Origin: Jiangella alba
Lineage (GTDB): Bacteria > Actinomycetota > Actinomycetes > Jiangellales > Jiangellaceae
Length of the DNA: 64,000 bases
Assembly: GCF_900106035.1 (NCBI RefSeq)
Contig: NZ_FNUC01000004.1
Span: 2,108,001 to 2,172,000, forward strand
Direction: 5' to 3'
Made by a program: the position numbers and the translations under genes. Below are positions 53,680-64,000 of this stretch, piece by piece (position 1 is the first letter of the stretch; each line of letters begins with the position of its first letter). Under the pieces are notes generated by a model. The model searched no databases, was not told where the DNA came from, and saw only the letters and a program-made list of their open reading frames with translations.

Positions 53680-54600
53680 GCGACCGTCGGCGGCCGGTCG
53701 TAGGGTAGGAGGCCCACCCGGCCGGGAGGGGTCCGCCGCGCTCGCGACCGCGGCGTCCGCGCCCGCCGCGCCGCCCGCGCCCGCCGCGCCGCCCGCGCGC
53801 AACCGGTCCAGCCTGGCGGCGTCCTCGCCGCCCGGAGCCGCGGAGTACACGACGATGCGCAGGTCGCCCTCCAGCGCGCGGAACACGTCGCAGTCGAGCG
53901 TCACCGGCCCGACCACCGGGTGGTCGACGGTCTTGGGCCCGGCCACCCGCCGCGGCAGCGCGAAGTCGTCCCACCAGGCCGCGAAGTCGGGGCTGACCGC
54001 GCGCAGCTCGGCCACCAGCGCCGCGAGCCCGGCGTCGTCCGGATAGGTCGCGACCGCACGGCGCAGGTCGGCCGCCAGCTCCCGGCCGAGCCGCTCGTGC
54101 TCGTCGGCCGTGTGCCGCACCGGGCTCGGGCTCCCCGCGAAGTGGTGCCGGACGAGGTTGGTCTCGCTGCCCGCGGCGTCGCCGATCAGGGCGATCCACA
54201 TGGGGTTGGCCTGGACGAGGTCCCAGCTCGCGGTGAAGACGGCGGCCGGCGTGTCGTGCAGGCGGTCCAGGACCCGCGCTGTGCCCGGGCCGATCCGTCG
54301 CGGCACCAGTCCGGTGGACGGCGGCGGCCGCACGCCGGCGAGCTGGAAGAGGGTGTCGCGTTCCTCGACGTTCAGCCGGAGCTCGCGGGCCAGCGCGCCC
54401 AGCACCTGCGGCGACGGGTTCCGGGCGCGGCCCTGCTCGAGTTGGACCACGTAGTCGACGGAGATGCCGGCCAGCACGGCCAGCTCCTCGCGCCGCAGTC
54501 CGGGCAGCCGCCGCGGGCCGGCGTCGGGCAGTCCGGCCGCGGCCGGCGTGACCCGCTGCCGCCAGGACCGCAGCGCCTGGGCGAGCTGCGCATCGGTCAC
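53674..54600 (-). CDS. XRE family regulator with MmyB-like ligand domain
   Basis: 308 aa. N-terminal HTH (RRLPGLRREELAVLAGISVD, YVVQLEQGRARNPSPQVL) followed by the MmyB-type ligand-binding domain (FTASWDLVQANPMWIALIGD, NLVRHHFAGSP, DFAAWWDDF, VGPVTLDCDVFRAL). The C-terminal 40 residues are a low-complexity Gly/Ala tail. Such regulators commonly control neighbouring SDR genes in actinomycetes. GTG overlaps the MFS gene stop by 4 bp, so both are one transcript. Confidence 0.9.
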   Translation of the reverse strand: MTDAQLAQALRSWRQRVTPAAAGLPDAGPRRLPGLRREELAVLAGISVDYVVQLEQGRARNPSPQVLGALARELRLNVEERDTLFQLAGVRPPPSTGLVPRRIGPGTARVLDRLHDTPAAVFTASWDLVQANPMWIALIGDAAGSETNLVRHHFAGSPSPVRHTADEHERLGRELAADLRRAVATYPDDAGLAALVAELRAVSPDFAAWWDDFALPRRVAGPKTVDHPVVGPVTLDCDVFRALEGDLRIVVYSAAPGGEDAARLDRLRAGGAAGAGGAAGADAAVASAADPSRPGGPPTLRPAADGRS

Positions 54601-55790
54601 GTCATCAGGCTAGCGGGGGCCATCACGCGGGCCAGCGGACGGGACAGCAGCACCGACACCAGCAGCGACGCGGCCGCGCACGCCGTCATCGCCGGGCCGG
54701 CCGCGGTGAGGTCGGCGAGCGCGCCGGCCGCGATCGCCACCACGCCGAACGTCGTCATGCGCAGCGCGGACTCCAGCCCGAGCACCTGGCCGCGCAGCTC
54801 CTCCGGCGTCAGGCTCACCAGCACCTCCTGCTGCGCCAGCGACGCCGCGTAGCCGCTGCTGCCGACCGCGACCAGCACGCAGAGCACCACGATCGGCAGG
54901 TCGAACGCGAAGCCCAGGAACGGCACGGCGAGGACGAACCGCAGCAGCCGGCCCGCGACCCGGCGCCCGCCGGGGGTGAGCAGCCGGCCGACGACCAGAT
55001 CGCCGGTCATCATGCCGGCCGCGCCCGCCGCCAGCAGCCAGCCGCCCTGGGCCCCGGCGTAGGGGACGAACAGCGCCTCGCAGCCGACGATCAGGCCGTT
55101 CGGGACCGTCAGCGCCAGCAGCAGCGGCCGGGTCCGGGCCTGCGCGAGCAGCCGCCGGTTGCCGCGCCAGGTCTCGGCGAGTCCGGTGCGGGCCAGCCGC
55201 CGAGGGGCGCGATCGCTCAGGCCGAACCGGACGACCGGGACGGCGACGGCGGCGCAGGCGGTCGCGATCCACAGCACGGCCGACGGGCTGACGGCCTGCA
55301 GCAGGACGCCCGCGATGCCGAAGCCGGCGATCTGCATCGCACCGACCGACAGGTTCATCGCGGACCGGCCGAGGACGAACTGATCGGCGCGCACCACCTC
55401 GCCGAGCAGCCCCCACCGGACGCCGGACCCGATCGAGAGGCCGTACGCCACCGCGAAGGCGAGCACCAGGCGCTGACCGGCGGAGAGGTCGAGCCCGGCC
55501 TGCAGCCCGGCGGCGACCGCCGTGAGGACGGCGAGCAGAGTCAGCAGCCGTCGCGGCCGGGCGGTGTCGGCCGCGGACATCAGCGTCGACACCCCGAGCA
55601 CCTGGGCGAGCGACGGCCCGAACATGATCATGGCCGTGAGCAGCGCCGACCCGGTCGCCTCGTCGACCAGGATCGCCAGCGTCAGGCTGGTCATCGTCGA
55701 CGACGCGTTGCCCAGCGCGCTGCCGAACCACAGGTGGCGGAACTCGCGGTTGGCGAAGATCGCCCCGTAGGTGGCCATGCCGAGCAGCAT
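54597..55790 (-). CDS. MFS transporter
   Basis: 397 aa with about 12 hydrophobic segments. N-terminal YGAIFANREFRHLWFGSALG is the MFS_3-like (enterobactin exporter/macrolide efflux-type) opening; a basic loop (RRLARTGLAETWRGNRRLLA) divides the halves. Probably an exporter of small molecules; substrate unknown. Two in-frame ATGs (55790 and 55778); the second, starting MATYGAIFANREF, is equally plausible. Divergent from the ArsR-type gene, 47 bp apart. Confidence 0.88.
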   Translation of the reverse strand: MLLGMATYGAIFANREFRHLWFGSALGNASSTMTSLTLAILVDEATGSALLTAMIMFGPSLAQVLGVSTLMSAADTARPRRLLTLLAVLTAVAAGLQAGLDLSAGQRLVLAFAVAYGLSIGSGVRWGLLGEVVRADQFVLGRSAMNLSVGAMQIAGFGIAGVLLQAVSPSAVLWIATACAAVAVPVVRFGLSDRAPRRLARTGLAETWRGNRRLLAQARTRPLLLALTVPNGLIVGCEALFVPYAGAQGGWLLAAGAAGMMTGDLVVGRLLTPGGRRVAGRLLRFVLAVPFLGFAFDLPIVVLCVLVAVGSSGYAASLAQQEVLVSLTPEELRGQVLGLESALRMTTFGVVAIAAGALADLTAAGPAMTACAAASLLVSVLLSRPLARVMAPASLMT

Positions 55791-55816
55791 CGACGCCCGT
55801 CCGCGCGCCGCCTACA

Positions 55817-55836
55817 GTTTCGGGTGGAGGCGAAAC
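55817..55836. promoter_or_regulatory. Candidate operator of the ArsR-type gene
   Basis: GTTTCG-GGTGGAGG-CGAAAC; the spacer contains the ribosome binding site of the TTG-started gene, so a bound protein would block it. Confidence 0.45.
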
Positions 55837-55837
55837 G

Positions 55838-56785
55838 TTGTCCGAGTTCCTGGTCGATGCCGACACCCTCGCGAACGCCCGGTTCGGCACGTCGCAGTTC
55901 GCCGAGACCGTTTCGGCACTGCGGCTGCTGCGCGCGCCGGTCGAGCCGTGGTTCCGGCCGTGGAAGGACACGCACGGTCCGGCCTACCAGGCCGCATTGG
56001 CGGCGCACCCGGTGTGGGCGGCGCTGGTCGACAGCGCGTTCGGGCGCAGCTGGCTGGCCGACTTCCTCACCGTCCCGCCGTCAGCGCCCGACCTGGAGCT
56101 GCGCCACGAGCTGGAGCCGCTGCTCGCGCTCTCCGACGAGCGCATCCGCGCCGACCTCGGCTTCGTACGGACGCCGCTGCCGCCGGTGCTGGTCGAGACG
56201 CGGGGCCTGGCGGCCGCGGCGGCGGACCTGTTGCGCTGGCTCTGGACCACGACGGTCGAGCCCGACTGGCCGCGGCGGGCCCGGTTGCTGCGCGCCGACA
56301 TCGTGTCGCGGACGTCGCGGCTCAGCGAGCAGGGCTGGTCCGGCGTGCTCCGCGGGCTCGGGCCGGACGTGCGGTGGCTCGGCGACGGGCGCATCCAGGT
56401 CAACCGCTGGGACTACCCGACGACCGACGTCCGCGGCGGCGACCTGCTGTTCATCGCCACGCACAGCCAGCGGGTGCACGTCAGCTGGCTGCCACCGAGC
56501 CGCTACGCCATCGTGTACCCCGTCACCGGCATCTTCGCGGCGACGGCGCCTGCGGACGAGCCGCTGGTGCGCCTGCTCGGCCGCAACCGCGCCCGCGTCC
56601 TGGCCGCGGCCGCCGAACCCGTCAGCACCACGTCGCTGGTCGCGGCGACCGGGCTGTCGCTGGCCACGGTCTCCGGCCACCTGCGGGTGCTCAGCGACGC
56701 CGGGCTGCTGGAGCGCCGCCGGTCCGGCCGGTCGGTGCTGTACTGGCAGTCCGGCACCGGCCGCCGTGTCGCGGGCGCACGCTGA
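55838..56785 (+). CDS. ArsR-type regulator with DUF5937-like N-terminal domain
   Basis: 315 aa. A C-terminal winged helix (PVSTTSLVAATGLSLATVSG, HLRVLSDAGLLERRRSGRSV, LYW) follows a ~230-residue alpha/beta domain (ALRLLRAPVEPWFRPWKDTH, RWLGDGRIQVNRWDY) seen in many actinobacterial proteins. TTG start supported by GGAGG 7 nt upstream. Likely regulator of the divergent MFS exporter; ligand unknown. Converges on phosphoglucomutase with no gap. Confidence 0.85.
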   Translation: MSEFLVDADTLANARFGTSQFAETVSALRLLRAPVEPWFRPWKDTHGPAYQAALAAHPVWAALVDSAFGRSWLADFLTVPPSAPDLELRHELEPLLALSDERIRADLGFVRTPLPPVLVETRGLAAAAADLLRWLWTTTVEPDWPRRARLLRADIVSRTSRLSEQGWSGVLRGLGPDVRWLGDGRIQVNRWDYPTTDVRGGDLLFIATHSQRVHVSWLPPSRYAIVYPVTGIFAATAPADEPLVRLLGRNRARVLAAAAEPVSTTSLVAATGLSLATVSGHLRVLSDAGLLERRRSGRSVLYWQSGTGRRVAGAR

Positions 56786-58435
<1,650 letters not shown>

Positions 58436-58493
58436 CGTGCCATCCTCTCGCGCGTTCGATGCGGTCTCCAGACCTGTACCCGCTTTAGGATTC

Positions 58494-59843
58494 ATGGGTG
58501 AGCGATCGACATACCTCGGCGAGGCCGGCCTCGTGAACCAGGGCACGCTGCTCAACCTCGGCCTCGTCCTCGTCTTCATCCTCATCGGCGGGGTCTTCGC
58601 GGCGACGGAGCTCGCGCTGGTGTCGCTGCGGGAGAGCCAGCTCGCGCAGCTGGCCCAGCAGGGCCGTCGCGGCGAGAAGGTCGCGACGCTGGCCCGCAAC
58701 CCCAACCGGTTCCTGTCCGCCGTGCAGATCGGCGTCACCCTCGCGGGCTTCTTCTCCGCGGCGTACGGCGCGTCGACGCTCGCGCCCGACCTCGCCCCGG
58801 TCCTGACGGACTGGGGGCTGCCCAGCGGCGCGGCCGACACCGTCGCGTTCATCATCCTGACGCTGTTCATCGCCTACCTGTCGCTGGTGCTCGGTGAGCT
58901 GGTGCCCAAGCGCATCGCGCTGCAGCGATCGGCCGGCGTCGCGCTCGCCGTCGCGCCGCCGCTGGACCGGTTCGCGACGCTGATGCGCCCGGTCATCTGG
59001 TTCCTGTCCAAGTCGACCGACCTCGTCGTGCGGGTGCTGGGCGGCGACCCCGCGGCGCGGCGCGAGGAGATCAGCGACGAGGAGCTGCGCGACCTCGTCT
59101 CCGGCCACGAGGGCCTCAGCGAGGAGGAGCGGCGCATCGTCGGCGACGTCCTCGACGTCGGTGACCGCCAGGTCCGCGAGGTCATGCGCCCGCGCACCGA
59201 GGTCGACTTCCTCGACGCCGACATGCCGGTGTTCAAGGCGGTGAACCTGGCCTCGACGATGCCGCACTCGCGCTACCCGGTGGTCGGCGCGTCCACCGAC
59301 GACGTCGTCGGGTTCGTGCACGTGCGCGACCTGTTCGACCCGCAGATGTCCGGGCGCAGCATCCGGGTCGGCGAGCTGGTCCGCGACGTGCTCGTGCTGC
59401 CCGGCACCAAGCGGGTGCTGCCGGCCATGACGGAGATGCGCCGCGACGGCTCGCACCTCGCCGTCGTCGTCGACGAGTACGGCGGCACCGCCGGCATCGT
59501 CACGCTGGAGGACCTCGTCGAAGAGCTGGTCGGCGAGATCCGCGACGAGTACGACACCGACGAGTTGCCGATCGCGGCAGCGGCCGGCGGCGTCGTCGAC
59601 GTCGACGGCATGCTGAACGTCGGCGACTTCGCCGAGCGCACCGGCGTCGAACTGCCCGACGGGCCGTACGAGACCGTGGCCGGTTTCGTGGTCGCCCGCC
59701 TCGGCCGGCTGCCCGCGCCCGGCGACGTCGTCGAGTACGACGGCGTGCGCATCGAGGTGCTCTCGCTGGACGGACGGCGCGCCTCGCGACTGCGCGTCCA
59801 CCCGCGGCCCGAGCCCGAGCCGATCCCGCCGGTCGCGGGGTAG
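58494..59843 (+). CDS. Hemolysin/CNNM-type membrane protein (CorC/HlyC family)
   Basis: 449 aa. DUF21/CNNM transmembrane domain (about residues 15-190: LVFILIGGVFAATELALVSL, GVTLAGFFSAAYGASTLAPD, LFIAYLSLVLGELVPKRIAL), two CBS domains (VMRPRTEVDFLDADMPVFKA and the following repeat ending DEYGGTAGIVTLEDLVEELV) and a C-terminal CorC_HlyC domain. Family members are linked to magnesium or cobalt transport. ATG 2 bp after TAGGAT; an in-frame GTG 39 bp later (MNQGTLLN) is a possible real start. Confidence 0.92.
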   Translation: MGERSTYLGEAGLVNQGTLLNLGLVLVFILIGGVFAATELALVSLRESQLAQLAQQGRRGEKVATLARNPNRFLSAVQIGVTLAGFFSAAYGASTLAPDLAPVLTDWGLPSGAADTVAFIILTLFIAYLSLVLGELVPKRIALQRSAGVALAVAPPLDRFATLMRPVIWFLSKSTDLVVRVLGGDPAARREEISDEELRDLVSGHEGLSEEERRIVGDVLDVGDRQVREVMRPRTEVDFLDADMPVFKAVNLASTMPHSRYPVVGASTDDVVGFVHVRDLFDPQMSGRSIRVGELVRDVLVLPGTKRVLPAMTEMRRDGSHLAVVVDEYGGTAGIVTLEDLVEELVGEIRDEYDTDELPIAAAAGGVVDVDGMLNVGDFAERTGVELPDGPYETVAGFVVARLGRLPAPGDVVEYDGVRIEVLSLDGRRASRLRVHPRPEPEPIPPVAG

Positions 59844-59849
59844 TGGGTC

Positions 59850-59870
59850 GCCGGCGTCTCTCCCGCCGGC
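59850..59870. terminator. Hairpin between convergent genes
   Basis: GCCGGCG-TCTCTCC-CGCCGGC, followed by TTGT; lies 6 bp after the CNNM stop and 6 bp before the dehydratase stop, so may serve both. Confidence 0.6.
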
Positions 59871-59876
59871 TTGTGC

Positions 59877-61109
59877 TCACCAGTCGTGGATGGTGCCGTC
59901 GGTGAGGCGGTTGTAGGGCAGGTAGGCCTGTTCGTAGGGGTACTGCCCGGCCTGGTCGGTGTCGAGGGTGACGCCGAGGCCGGGTTGGTCGCCGGGGTGC
60001 AGGTAGCCGTCGGTGAAGGTGAAGGTCTGGTGGAAGACCTGGTCGGTGCGGGTGCCGTGTTTCATGTATTCCTGGATGCCGAAGTTGTGGATGGCCAGGC
60101 CGAGGTGCAGGGCGGCGGCCATGCCGACGGGGGAGATGTCGGTGGGTCCGTGGATGCCGGACTTGATCTGGTACTGGGCGGCGAAGTCGAGGATGCGGCG
60201 TAGGTGGGTGATGCCGCCGGTGTGGGTGACGGCGGAGCGGACGTAGTCGATGAGCTGTTCGCGGATGAGTTCCTGGTAGTCCCAGATGGTGTTGAAGACC
60301 TCCCCGATGGCCAGTGGTGTGGTGGTGTGCTGACGCACCAGGCGCAGCGCCTGCTGGTTCTCCGCCGGGGTGGCGTCCTCGAGCCAGAACAGGTCGTACG
60401 GCTCCAGCGCCTTCCCCAGCCGAGCGGCCTGGATGGGGGTGAGGCGGTGGTGCGCGTCGTGCAGCAGCGGCAGCTCCGGCCCGAACTCGTTCCGCACCGC
60501 GTCGAACACGGCGGGGAGGTGGCGCAGGTAGGCGCGGGTGTCCCAGTCCTCCTCGGCCGGGTAGGCGCCGCGGCCGGCCGGCTCGTAGTCGTAGCGGCCG
60601 CCACCGGCGCGAGGGCTGGCGGCCACGCCGTAGACGGCCGTCAACCCGGGGACGCCGATCTGGACGCGGATGGCCTGGTAGCCCTGGTCGAGGTGGTCGC
60701 GGATGCTGTCGAACAGTTCGGGCAGGTCGCGGCCCGACGCGTGGCCGTAGGCGAGCAGCCCGGTGCGCGACGCGCCGCCGAGGAGTTGGTAGAGCGGCAT
60801 GCCGGCGGCCTGGGCCTTGAGGTCCCAGAGGGCGACGTCGACGGCGGCGATGGCGGCCATGGTGACGGGGCCGCGGCGCCAGTAGGCGCTGCGGTAGAGG
60901 AACTGCCAGGTGTCCTCGATGCGGTGCGCGTCGCGGCCGATCAGCAGCGGCAGCACGTGCTCGCGCAGGTACGCGACGACGGCGAGTTCGCGCCCGTTCA
61001 GCGTCGCGTCGCCCAGCCCGACCAACCCGTCCTCGGTCGTCAGCCGCAACGTCACGAAGTTCCGGTCCGGGCTGGTCACCACGACCTCGGCGGTCTGGAT
61101 GCTCGTCAT
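59877..61109 (-). CDS. Mannonate dehydratase-like enolase superfamily protein (ManD type)
   Basis: 410 aa. N-terminal [47 protein letters not shown], metal ligands in [19 protein letters not shown] and GEVFN, and HTGGITHLR plus [17 protein letters not shown] are the RspA/ManD group of the enolase superfamily, which dehydrate D-mannonate or related acid sugars. No uxuB or kdgK is adjacent, and some ManD relatives have low or no activity. ATG 61109 chosen because a TAGCAT box sits a few bases upstream; an ATG three codons earlier is possible. Confidence 0.88.
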   Translation of the reverse strand: MTSIQTAEVVVTSPDRNFVTLRLTTEDGLVGLGDATLNGRELAVVAYLREHVLPLLIGRDAHRIEDTWQFLYRSAYWRRGPVTMAAIAAVDVALWDLKAQAAGMPLYQLLGGASRTGLLAYGHASGRDLPELFDSIRDHLDQGYQAIRVQIGVPGLTAVYGVAASPRAGGGRYDYEPAGRGAYPAEEDWDTRAYLRHLPAVFDAVRNEFGPELPLLHDAHHRLTPIQAARLGKALEPYDLFWLEDATPAENQQALRLVRQHTTTPLAIGEVFNTIWDYQELIREQLIDYVRSAVTHTGGITHLRRILDFAAQYQIKSGIHGPTDISPVGMAAALHLGLAIHNFGIQEYMKHGTRTDQVFHQTFTFTDGYLHPGDQPGLGVTLDTDQAGQYPYEQAYLPYNRLTDGTIHDW

Positions 61110-61180
61110 GCGATGCATGCTAGGGACCGCGCCCGGCGGGCCGAACGGCGCACCGGCGTGTCCCACGGCGCGGTGACTGA

Positions 61181-62203
<1,023 letters not shown>

Positions 62204-62207
62204 CCTG

Positions 62208-62759
62208 GTGACAGACGCACCCCGGCCCGCCGGGCAGACGATCGGCCTGGCCGTCCCGATCCCTGAGCCCTACGGCCGCGAGCTGCAGGACTGGCGCCGC
62301 TCGTTCGGCGACCCGCTGGCCGACGCCATCCCGGCGCACATCACGTTGCTGCCGCCGACGGCCATCGCCGACGCCGACCGCGCCGGCGTGTACGAGCACC
62401 TCGACAAGGTGGCCGCGCGGTTCGCGCCGTTCCGCGTCCACCTGCGCGGCACGGCGACGTTCCTGCCGGTGTCGCCGGTGGTGTTCGTGGCGCTCGCGCA
62501 GGGCATCTCGGCCTGCGAGCGGCTGTCCGGGGCCATCCGCACGGGACCGCTCGACATCGAGCTGTCGTTCCCGTACCACCCGCACGTCACCGTCGCCCAC
62601 CACGTGTCCGAGGAGGCGATGGACAACGCCTTCGACACCCTCGCCGGCTACGACGCCGGCTTCGACGTCGCGGCGTTCAGCCTCTACGAGCACGGCGACG
62701 ACGGCTACTGGCGGCGCGAACGGGACTTCGTCCTGACGGGAGAGGCAGCGCGCGTGTGA
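62208..62759 (+). CDS. 2'-5' RNA ligase-like (2H phosphoesterase) protein
   Basis: 183 aa. The two HxT/S motifs that define the 2H family are AHITLLPPT (about residue 42) and HPHVTVAHH (about 125). Members act on 2'-5' linked or cyclic phosphates, often in RNA processing. GTG start 4 bp after trpS; the stop overlaps the next start. Specific reaction not determined. Confidence 0.87.
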   Translation: MTDAPRPAGQTIGLAVPIPEPYGRELQDWRRSFGDPLADAIPAHITLLPPTAIADADRAGVYEHLDKVAARFAPFRVHLRGTATFLPVSPVVFVALAQGISACERLSGAIRTGPLDIELSFPYHPHVTVAHHVSEEAMDNAFDTLAGYDAGFDVAAFSLYEHGDDGYWRRERDFVLTGEAARV

Positions 62760-63778
62760 TCCCCCGGCTCCGCGCCATCTGGGAACGGCTGCAGCGGACG
62801 CTGCCGCTTCGCGCCTGGAAGCGCTACGGCGACCTGCGCGGGAACCGGCTGGCCGGAGCGTCCAGTTTCTACGGGTTCGTCTCGCTGTTCCCGCTGCTGG
62901 TGCTGGCCGCCGCGATCGTCAGCGCCATCGCCGGGCCGTCCGGCGTCGAGACGGTGCAGGAGATCGTCGACGACAACCTCCCAGGCCTGAAGATCGACGT
63001 CGCGACGTTCCACCGCAACGCCGGGACGGTCGGGGTGATCGGCGCCGCGGTGCTGCTGTTCACCGGACTCGGCTGGGTCGACTCGGTCCGGGCGGCGGTC
63101 CGCTCCATGTGGGGGCTGGACGACCAGCCCGGCAACATCGTCGTGCGCAAGGGCCTCGACATCGTGTCGCTGGCCGGGCTCGGCGTGCTGATCCTGGTGT
63201 CGTCCGGCGCCAGCGTCGTCCTCGTCTCCTACGCCGGCGAGGTGCTCGACTGGCTCGGGTTCGGCAGCGGCTGGATGCTCCGGCTGGTCACCGGCCTGGT
63301 CTCGGTGGGCGGCAGCATGGCGCTGTTCGCCTACATGCTGTCCGGCCTGCCGCGCATCGTGGTCCCGGTGCGCAACCTCGCGGTCGTGTCGCTGCTCAGC
63401 GCCGTCGTCTTCGAGATCCTCAAGCAGTTCCTCGTCCAGTACGTCGTCGGAACGGCGACGCAGAGCTCGTACGCGGCGTTCGCCGCGCCGCTGGCCCTGC
63501 TGGCCTGGATCTACCTGGTGACCCGCCTGCTCATGGTCGCGGCGGCGCTGACGGCCGAGAGCGCCATCGACGAGCTCGAGGAGGACGAGCGCGCGCAGGC
63601 GGCGCCGGCTCAGCAGGTGGCCGCCGCTCCGGTCGACGTGCTGTCGCCGGGCCAGGTCCGGGCGACGGAGGTCGCCGCGGGCGCCGTGCTCGGTGCGGTG
63701 GGCGTGGCGCTCGTGCTGACGGCGGCCCGCGCCGCCCGCACGGTGCGCTCCGCGTTGCGCCGTCAGCGCGACGAGTAG
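62756..63778 (+). CDS. YihY/virulence-factor BrkB family membrane protein
   Basis: 340 aa. Six-helix core of the YihY family: GASSFYGFVSLFPLLVLAAA, GVIGAAVLLFTGLGWVDSVR, YAAFAAPLALLAWIYLVTRL. The C-terminal ~80 residues (EEDERAQAAPAQQVAAAPVD) are a cytoplasmic tail with one more helix (GAVLGAVGVALVLTAARAA). Inner membrane protein of unknown transport role; mis-annotated as ribonuclease BN in the past. GTG overlaps the upstream stop by 4 bp. Confidence 0.92.
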   Translation: MIPRLRAIWERLQRTLPLRAWKRYGDLRGNRLAGASSFYGFVSLFPLLVLAAAIVSAIAGPSGVETVQEIVDDNLPGLKIDVATFHRNAGTVGVIGAAVLLFTGLGWVDSVRAAVRSMWGLDDQPGNIVVRKGLDIVSLAGLGVLILVSSGASVVLVSYAGEVLDWLGFGSGWMLRLVTGLVSVGGSMALFAYMLSGLPRIVVPVRNLAVVSLLSAVVFEILKQFLVQYVVGTATQSSYAAFAAPLALLAWIYLVTRLLMVAAALTAESAIDELEEDERAQAAPAQQVAAAPVDVLSPGQVRATEVAAGAVLGAVGVALVLTAARAARTVRSALRRQRDE

Positions 63779-64000
63779 CGGCCGGACGACTTCGGGCGGC
63801 GGCGCCGCAGCGCGAAGCCGAGGCCACCGGCGAGCGCCGCGGCGGCGAGGCTGAGCCAGACCACCGGAGGCACGTCGTCGGAGCTGCCGCCGGGGCTGCT
63901 CAGGGCGTCGCCGTAGTCCTGGAGCGGGTTGCGGCCGAGGATGTCGCCGTCGTCGGCCGCCTCGGTGACCATGGCCTCGACCTCGTCGGGCGCGACGAGG
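63763..64000 (-). CDS. Membrane-anchored protein, C-terminal part only
   Basis: 78 codons seen; the 5' end lies beyond the window. The visible tail is APDEVEAMVTEAADDG, ILGRNPLQDYGDALSSPGG, then a transmembrane helix (PVVWLSLAAAALAGGLGFAL) and a basic end RRRRPKSSGRYSSR. Reading frame is open to position 64000. In other actinobacteria a D-alanyl-D-alanine carboxypeptidase follows trpS-YihY, and these have a C-terminal anchor, but the domain itself is not visible. The 3' end overlaps YihY by 16 bp. Confidence 0.55.
   Translation of the reverse strand, partial: LVAPDEVEAMVTEAADDGDILGRNPLQDYGDALSSPGGSSDDVPPVVWLSLAAAALAGGLGFALRRRRPKSSGRYSSR

Noticed and set aside
59877-61109. Member of the LacI regulon at 36-42 kb (mannonate dehydratase as part of the same sugar pathway)
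   Set aside because: It lies 18 kb away and I see no ATCGAT palindrome at its promoter.

Overview
The window is a 64-kb stretch of very GC-rich DNA with strong G/C third-codon bias, frequent GTG starts and many promoters of the form TANNNT followed 6-7 nt later by a start codon (leaderless mRNAs). Together with an actinobacterial gene order (rpf-rsmA-ispE; sucC-sucD; perM-like-purN-purH; folD, citrate synthase, DUF3017, mdh, icd; trpS-YihY), this marks a chromosomal segment of a filamentous-type actinomycete. A Jiangella-like or Nocardioides-like lineage is my guess from general look only; no rRNA or tRNA gene is present to test it. I saw no phage, integrase, transposase or CRISPR array.

Layout. 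1-7.5 kb: an AbiEi/DUF559-type gene, metG, tatD, a resuscitation-promoting factor, rsmA, ispE and a nucleotidyltransferase. 7.5-12 kb: a decayed methyltransferase, a live methyltransferase divergent from a cupin-XRE regulator, an OhrR/MarR-type regulator with a clear operator, a tiny zinc-ribbon protein and an ABC-F ATPase. 12-17 kb: a large secreted phosphodiester glycosidase/phosphoesterase, a stand-alone B12-binding protein and an M23 peptidase behind a perfect CRP-type site. 17-26 kb: sucCD, a TetR/DHFR-like divergent pair, a 514-bp repeat-filled gap, kynureninase and two back-to-back ECF sigma factor plus membrane-protein modules. 26-35.4 kb: housekeeping block for purine synthesis, one-carbon metabolism and the TCA cycle (citrate synthase, malate and isocitrate dehydrogenase; succinyl-CoA synthetase lies nearby).

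35.4-42.3 kb is an accessory sugar locus in decay: a LacI regulator, a broken DUF4185 gene, a composite pseudogene that joins a sugar-binding lipoprotein to the tail of a carbohydrate-binding protein, and an intact sugar isomerase-FGGY kinase pair. Four ATCGAT-centred palindromes tie these together as one small regulon. 42.3-46.6 kb holds small accessory genes, including an iron-box-controlled siderophore-interacting protein. 46.6-51.5 kb is a complete regulator-first galactose operon (deoR-type, galT, galE, galK, galM) in which every junction overlaps by 4 bp. 51.5-56.8 kb has duplicated small exported proteins, DUF2087, SDR, XRE/MmyB, MFS and ArsR-type genes. 56.8-64 kb returns to conserved functions: phosphoglucomutase, CNNM/CorC-type transporter, a ManD-like dehydratase, trpS, a 2'-5' RNA ligase-like protein and a YihY-type membrane protein.

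The most distinctive items are the duplicated sigma/membrane-protein modules that share a short cytoplasmic motif (GVSLPGP), the decaying LacI regulon, the exact 210-bp tandem repeat that begins inside the kynureninase 3' end, and a set of intergenic palindromes that share a TGGCGACAC core. Nothing here is clearly a new defence or biosynthetic system.
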